Under the pieces are notes generated by a model. That model worked only from the letters and a program-made list of their open reading frames with translations, did no database searches and was not told the DNA's origin. Shown here piece by piece: positions 57,611 to 64,000 of a stretch of DNA of 64,000 nt. The stretch spans positions 33,500,109 through 33,564,108 of the forward strand of contig CAIIXF020000002.1 in assembly GCA_903813345.2 (NCBI GenBank). Reading direction: 5' to 3'. Position 1 is the stretch's first letter; every line of letters starts with the position of its first letter. The translations under genes and the position numbers were made by a program. This stretch comes from Owenia fusiformis (taxonomy: Eukaryota > Annelida > Polychaeta > Sabellida > Oweniidae).

Positions 57611-60600
57611 CACTTAGAGACATTTAAGTGTGGAACAGTGAACTTGTTATGTTTGGTAGAATAGAATGTACACCTGTGACCTGACAAGACATCCAATTAG
57701 GAATCCCTTCTTGAATAGAAGCCCAATGCTAAGTGCATCAGTCTTTGAAATTTGACTGATAGTTTGTATGAAAAGTTACATTTTTCATGAAATATGGAAA
57801 AACTTTGAGGTGGCCATATTGAAAAAAAATTCTTCTTGAGCAGAATTCAACAAGACCAATCAGTATTTGGGTTGTCACCTAGGGAAATGCACCTTTCTCT
57901 AGATCCATTCCAAACATGTGTAGTGTGTAGCTGGATGATATGCCAATGTTAATTACATGTAAAGTGTCCATATTTAATAATTAGTACACACCATTATTCA
58001 CATTCACTTTTATATTCCTCATAATAAGTTCAAGACAAAAAGATTCATTTTAATATGCAAATAATATATATATAATATGTATTTCCAATAACTGTAGATA
58101 GTATGTGACCACATTCTTTAAAAAATCAGACCATTTTTCCAAAAGGTCATTACGACATAGCACCACATTTTAAACATGTACTAATAACACAAATGACAAA
58201 ACAAAGAACACCCTTTTACAACCATAAACACCCCATTTTCAGAGAAAAGGTGAAAAAACTTAGGAATGTTAAGATTTAGTGAACATGTTTTTGTCCCATA
58301 TACTTCAAATAAAGTTATGATAAAAAATACATCTCAATGTACAACTTAAACAATTATTCCTTATATTTCTTAAAATATTGACAGGAGATTATGGTTCAAA
58401 GGTGATCATCTTATACCTACACTACACTACACTAGATCACAATGCCACAAATAATTTACATGTATTTGTTCTTTTTTAAATTTATATTCCATAACTTTGA
58501 TTGAGAGTGTACAATTTTGACACAAAGCAGATATAACTAATAAACCAAATATTACATATATCTGAGAAATTTTATGACAATGGAGAATATTATTAGTTTA
58601 ATCACATCAACGGAGATACAAAACACGGAACACATTTTCACGTTATGGCTTATCAGTGTTATACAATTTCCTAGATCTTTTTTCTTGTTTTGGGATTTAT
58701 GCCAATTCTCACTACTTGAGCTCATTGAGACTGGGGTTAGAGTAATCTTGAACAGCAAGTGCCGCTTCAATTAGATCTATTTCGGATACTTTCTTGCGTA
58801 CAAGAAATGGTTTATGAACAATTAATTTGTGATCATGCAGTCATGATTCATGCCATTTCGTTATGTTTGAATATCGCTTTCACTAGTATGCTTTTACACG
58901 AAGGTCACTTGGGACTCCTTGATTGTATTTTATCAAACGATGTAGTGCTTGTAGTATTTGTATCACTAGCTACTACACATTCCGATACACCACTCCATTG
59001 TTTCTGTTTTGCAGCTCGTAACATGGTCTGATATTATATAGACTTCTTTCTTGTTCCGATTGTAATTAGGTGAAAGATTGCTGATGTTGCTCGGTTTAAG
59101 TCATAAAGGGAATACATCATGTTATATCATATAGTATCTCTCGACTCTAAGAATGGGGTAACAAGGTTATTATGTTAGTATAACAGGGACGGATCTGGGA
59201 ACCAACAAGGGGGGGGGGGGGGGCAAATTTCAGTTAATAAAAAAATCCCGAAAAAATTTGGGCCCCTAAAACCAGAAAGTGGGTTTTGAAGTTTTGAAAA
59301 TTTGAGGCCCATTTTCATCAAAATTTGGCCTAAAATTAAAAATAAGGCCTTAAAAGACTGAGTAATGAACTAAAAGGCACACTTTTTGAGGCCATAAGGC
59401 CTTTTTTGGCCCCAAAAGCAGCAGACCATTTTTTCTGGGCCCACCCAAGGGGGGGGGGGTGCCCACCAGATCCGCCAGTGTGTAATACATAAAGTATGAT
59501 ACATGTACTTGACACAAAAAGCTGATCGTAGTCTATATAAATAATTTATTTCCTGTTTTCAATTTGATTAGATGATTGATACAATGCATATGGTTGAACT
59601 GACATCACATCTATGTAATTGATGAAATTATGTTAACTGGTAAGTGTAATACATAACAAAGTACTAGTATGCTACAGACATCCCTAACAAAATGTTGATT
59701 GCAGTCTCTTATTAACAATTTTTATTACCAACATTTCATCCTATAAAATAGTAATACTGTAACAATAATACACACAACTAGAATTCTCTACTCTAAAGCA
59801 GCAGATTCAATCAAACAAAACATATTTTATAAAATCACTGAATCATTTTCAACATCACTGCAAGATAGTGGCCAAAAATCTTTCGTTTTCGTTAAACCTT
59901 CAATTTCATTTAAACTAATATAAGTTGAATCTGGATTCCAAATGCGAAACATTTGGAAGAATCTGGATTCCAAATGCGAAACATTTGGAATCCAGATTCA
60001 ACTTTTCAATATTTTAGCTGAAATCTAGGTTTATCGAAGACGAACTAATTTTGGCCACCATTTTGAATAATACTAACTGCACTTAGAGACATTTAAGTGT
60101 GGAACAGTGAACTTGTTTTGTTTAGTGGTAGAATAGAATGTACACCTGTGACCTGACAAGACATCCAATTAGGAATCCCTTCTTGAATAGAAGCCCAATG
60201 CTCAGTTTTGACTGATAGTTTGTATCAAAAGTTACATTTTTCATGAAATATGGAAAAACTTTGAGGTGGCCATATTGAAAATTTTGAGCAGAATTCCACA
60301 AGACCAATCAGTATTTGGGTTGTCACCTAGGGAAATGCACCATTTCTCTAGATCCATTCCAAACATGTGTAGCTGGATGATATGCCAATGTTAATTACAT
60401 ATAAGGTGTCCATATTTAATAATTAGAACACAAATAATATGACCATTATTCACATTCACTTTTATATTCCTCATAATAAGTTCAAGACAAAAAGATTCAT
60501 TTTAGATGCAAATAATATATGTATAATAGTATGTGATCACATTCTTTAAAAAACAGACCATTTTCCCAAAAGGTCATTACGACATAGCACCACATTTTAA

Positions 60601-60872
60601 ACATGTACAGTACTAATAACACAAATGACAAAACAAAGAACACGCTTTTCCAACCATAAACACCCCATTTTCAGAGAAAAGTTAAAATAAAAAAAACTTG
60701 GGAATGTCACTTCAATTCTATTCAATTCAAATATTTTGATTTTGAAATATGTTTTCTATCATGATGTCAATCATTGTGATCATTATGAAAGTTACATAAA
60801 AATTATCATCATGTTCATCCACCTTTAGTTAGATTAAGTGAACATGTTTTTGTCCCATATACTTCAAATAGA

Positions 60873-60990
60873 GTTATGATAAAAATAAATCTCAATATAC
60901 AACTTCAACAGTTTTATGATAAAAATACATCTCAATGTACAACTTAAACAGTTTTATGATAAAAATACATCTCAATGTACAACTTAAACA
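60873..60990. repeat. Three tandem 38-40 bp units
   Basis: GTTTTATGATAAAAATACAT then CTCAATGTACAACTTAAACA, three copies. Unit 1 of the large duplication has one. Confidence 0.85.
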
Positions 60991-61064
60991 GTTATTCCTT
61001 CTTATATATGCTTCGGAGTTATATTTCTTAAAATATTGACAGGAGATTATGGTTCAAGGTGATC

Positions 61065-61110
61065 ATCTTATACTACACTACACTATATTACACTACATTA
61101 CACTACACTA
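61065..61110. repeat. (ACACT)n microsatellite
   Basis: TACTACACTACACTATATTA and CACTACATTACACTACACTA. Shorter in the unit 1 counterpart near 58420. Confidence 0.85.
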
Positions 61111-61492
61111 GATCACAATGCCACAAAAAATTTACATGTATTTGTTCTTTTTTAGATTTATATTCCATAACTTTGATTGAGAGTGTACAATTTTGACACA
61201 AAGCAGATGTAACTAATAAACCAAATATAACATATATCTGAGAAATCTTATGGCAATGGAGAATATTATTACTGTAGTTTAATCACATCAACGGAGATAC
61301 AAAACACTGAACACATTTTCATGTTATGCCTTATCAGTGTTATACAATTTCCTAGATCTTTTTTTCTTGTTTTGGGATTTATGCCAATTCTCACTACTTG
61401 AGCTCATTGAGACTAAGGTTAGAGTAATCTTGAACAGCAAGTGCCGCTTCAATTAGATTTATTTCGGAAATAGGAGCTCAATGTTTATCATA

Positions 61493-61748
61493 CAGTAAAA
61501 CTGTCTACCCAGAAGGCTATTTGGACTGGCCAAACGTGTTCAGATTGGTGGGTATTCATATTTGAGAATTTTAACATGGAGGTCTATGGAAGAATAAAGC
61601 AAGGCATTAAAATGTAAAATGTCACCACTTACCATTTGCTACCGATGTGGTCTGCCATCAGATACAAGTTGGAGACCACAACAATACAAAAAGTGTTCAC
61701 ATTAAGAGGTGTTCAGATAAGAGAGGAGTTTGGGTTTTAGTTTTACTG
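61493..61748. mobile_element. TA-flanked MITE (Tc1/mariner-pogo type)
   Basis: CAGTAAAACTG at the left and AGTTTTACTG at the right, with TA outside each (61491-61492, 61749-61750). The interior contains GTGTTCACATTAAGAGGTGT and TCAGATAAGAG. Confidence 0.7.
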
Positions 61749-61756
61749 TAGGATAA

Positions 61757-64000
61757 CAAAGTGTTCGACTTAGGATTCCACCAAGGGTGTAATACATTTT
61801 CAGACTTAATTTAAATGATGTAAAGGGTCCACTTGCAAGGTGTTCCACTTAGGATTCCACTAAGGGTGTAATACATATACAGACTTAATTCAAATGATGT
61901 CAAAGGGTCCGCTTGCAAGGTGTTCCACTTAGGATTCCACTAAGGGTGTAATACATATATAGACTTAATTCAAATGATGTAAAAGGGTCCGCTTGCAAGG
62001 TGTTCCACTTAGGATTCCACTAAGGGTGTAATACATATATAGACTTAATTTAAATGATGTCAAAGGGTCCACTTGCAAGGTGTTCCACTTAGGATTCCAC
62101 TAAGGGTGTAATACATTTTCAGACTTAATTTAAATGATGTAAAGGGTCCACTTGCAAGGTGTTCCACTTAGGATTCCACTAAGGGTGTAATACATATACA
62201 GACTTAATTCAAATGATGTCAAAGGGTTCGCTTGCAAGGTGTTCCACTTAGGATTCCACTAAGGGTGTAATACATTTTCAGACTTAATTTAAATGATGTC
62301 AAAGGGTCCGCTTGCAAGGTGTTCAACTTAGGATTCCACTAAGGGTGTAATACATATACAGACTTAATTCAAATGATGTCAAAGGGTCCGCTTGCAAGGT
62401 GTTCCACTTAGGATTCCACTAAGGGTGTAATACATATACAGACTTAATTCAAATGATGTCAAAGGGTCCGCTTGCAAGGTGTTCCACTTAGGATTCCACT
62501 AAGGGTGTAATACATATACAGACTTAATTTAAATGATGTAAAGGGTCCACTTGCAAGGTGTTCCACTTAGGATTCCACTAAGGGTGTAATACATATACAG
62601 ACTTAATTTAAATGATGTAAAGGGTCCGCTTGCAAGGTGTTCCACTTAGGATTCCACTAAGGGTGTACTACATATACAGACTTAATTCAAATGATGTCAA
62701 AGGGTCCGCTTGCAAGGTGTTCCACTTATGATTCCACTAAGGGTGTAATACATATACAGACTTAATTCAAATGATGTCAAAGGGTCCGCTTGCAAGGTGT
62801 TCCACTTAGGATTCCACTAAGGGTGTAATACATATACAGACTTAATTTAAATGATGTAAAAGGGTCCGCTTGCAAGGTGTTCCACTTAGGATTCCACTAA
62901 GGGTGTAATACATATACAGACTTAATTTAAATGATGTCAAAGGATCCACTTGCAAGGTGTTCCACTTAGGATTCCACTAAGGGTGTAATACATTTTCAGA
63001 CTTAATTCAAATGATGTCAAAGGGTCCGCTTGCAAGGTGTTCCACTTATGATTCCACTAAGGGTGTAATACATATACAGACTTAATTTAAATGATGTCAA
63101 AGGGTCCGCTTGCAAGGTGTTCCACTTAGGATTCCACTAAGGGTGTAATACATTTTCAGACTTAATTCAAATGATGTCAAAGGGTCCACTTGCAAGGTGT
63201 TCCACTTAGGATTCCACTAAGGGTGTAAAACATATACAGACTTAATTTAAATGATGTCAAAGGGTCCGCTTGCAAGGTGTTCCACTTAGGATTCCACTAA
63301 GGGTGTAATACATATACAGACTTAATTTAAATGATGTCAAAGGGTCCGCTTGCAAGGTGTTCCACTTAGGATTCCACCAAGGGTGTAATACATTTTCAGA
63401 CTTAATTCAAATGATGTCAAAGGGTCCGCTTGCAAGGTGTTCCACTTATGATTCCACTAAGGGTGTAATACATATACAGACTTAATTTAAATGATGTCAA
63501 AGGGTCCGCTTGCAAGGTGTTCCACTTAGGATTCCATTAAGGGTGAAATACATATACAGACTTAATTTAAATGATGTCAAAGGGTCCACTTGCAAGGTGT
63601 TCCACTTAGGATTCCACTAAGGGTGTAATACATTTTCAGACTTAATTCAAATGATGTCAAAGGGTCCACTTGCAAGGTGTTCCACTTATGATTCCACTAA
63701 GGGTGTGATACATATACAAACTTAATTTAAATGATGTAAAAGGGTCCCCTTGCAAGGTGTTCCACTTAGGATTCCACTAAGGGTGTAATACATATACAGA
63801 CTTAATTTAAATGATGTAAAAGGGTTCGCTTGCAAGGTGTTTCACTTAGGATTCCACTAAGGGTGTAATTCATATACAGACTTAATTTAAATGATGTCAA
63901 AGGGTCCGCTTGCAAGGTGTTCCACTTAGGATTCCACTAAGGGTGTAATACATATATAGACTTAATTTAAATGATGTCAAAGGGTCCGCTTGCAAGGTGT
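61757..64000. repeat. 79-80 bp minisatellite, about 28 copies, running off the window
   Basis: Unit segments GGTGTTCCACTTAGGATTCC, ACTAAGGGTGTAATACATAT, ACAGACTTAATTCAAATGAT and GTCAAAGGGTCCGCTTGCAA. Common alternatives are CATTTTCAG for CATATACAG, TTTAAATG for TTCAAATG and CCACTTG for CCGCTTG. Confidence 0.95.

Larger units (their letters stand above)
56281..58800. repeat. Recent tandem duplication of about 2.5 kb, unit 1
   Basis: Begins CAAGAAATGGTTTATGAACA and ends near GTGCCGCTTCAATTAGATCT. Aligns end to end with 58801-61470 at high identity with scattered indels. It contains an hAT-like element (56667-56960) and a foldback element (57363-57610). Confidence 0.9.
58801..61470. repeat. Recent tandem duplication, unit 2
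   Basis: Same order as unit 1. Differences include an insertion of about 120 bp at 60715-60835 and a three-fold 38-40 bp repeat (60873-60990) that is single in unit 1. The junction carries TTCGGATACTTTCTTGCG, also present at 56019-56036. Confidence 0.9.

Overview
This is AT-rich, intron-rich, repeat-dense animal DNA. Split exons with GT/AG borders, an alpha-arrestin gene, mariner-, hAT- and TTAA-type DNA transposon remnants, a non-LTR retrotransposon tail and long minisatellites all point to a metazoan. The repeat content suggests a marine invertebrate, but I cannot name the phylum from sequence alone. No rRNA gene, convincing tRNA gene, operon or CRISPR array is present.

One protein-coding gene can be fully reconstructed. 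It is an arrestin-domain-containing (alpha-arrestin, ARRDC-type) gene on the minus strand, with seven coding exons: 26136-26253, 18286-18405, 12317-12543, 11025-11207, 6702-6908, 5721-5904 and 5044-5171. All splice phases agree and the sum is 1167 nt, encoding 388 aa plus a stop. It has an arrestin N domain, an arrestin C domain and a C-terminal PPxY motif, so it is probably an adaptor linking membrane cargo to WW-domain (NEDD4-like) ubiquitin ligases.

The most striking observation is that two large minisatellites in this gene are made of its own exon ends. At 15.83-18.35 kb, the last 21 codons of exon 2 plus its 5' splice site are repeated 22 more times in intron 2. Each unit contains a potential 57-nt, phase 1-1 cassette. 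At 3.07-5.06 kb, about 33 copies of a 59-61 bp unit carry the last codons and stop of exon 7, and would form the 3' UTR or downstream flank. A third array (63 bp x about 21) lies in intron 1. Introns also carry MITEs and a degenerate mariner copy.

Upstream of the gene (26.3-64 kb) I see no second gene I can name. The region holds a three-level nest of mobile elements (31.9-33.5 kb), an old collinear tandem duplication (about 34.2-39.9 kb versus 41.1-51.3 kb), a younger tandem duplication of about 2.5 kb (56.28-61.47 kb) and an 80-bp minisatellite (61.75 kb to the end of the window) abutting a TA-flanked MITE. A few short exon-like segments are listed with low confidence. The rest is AT-rich non-coding DNA with old transposon debris.
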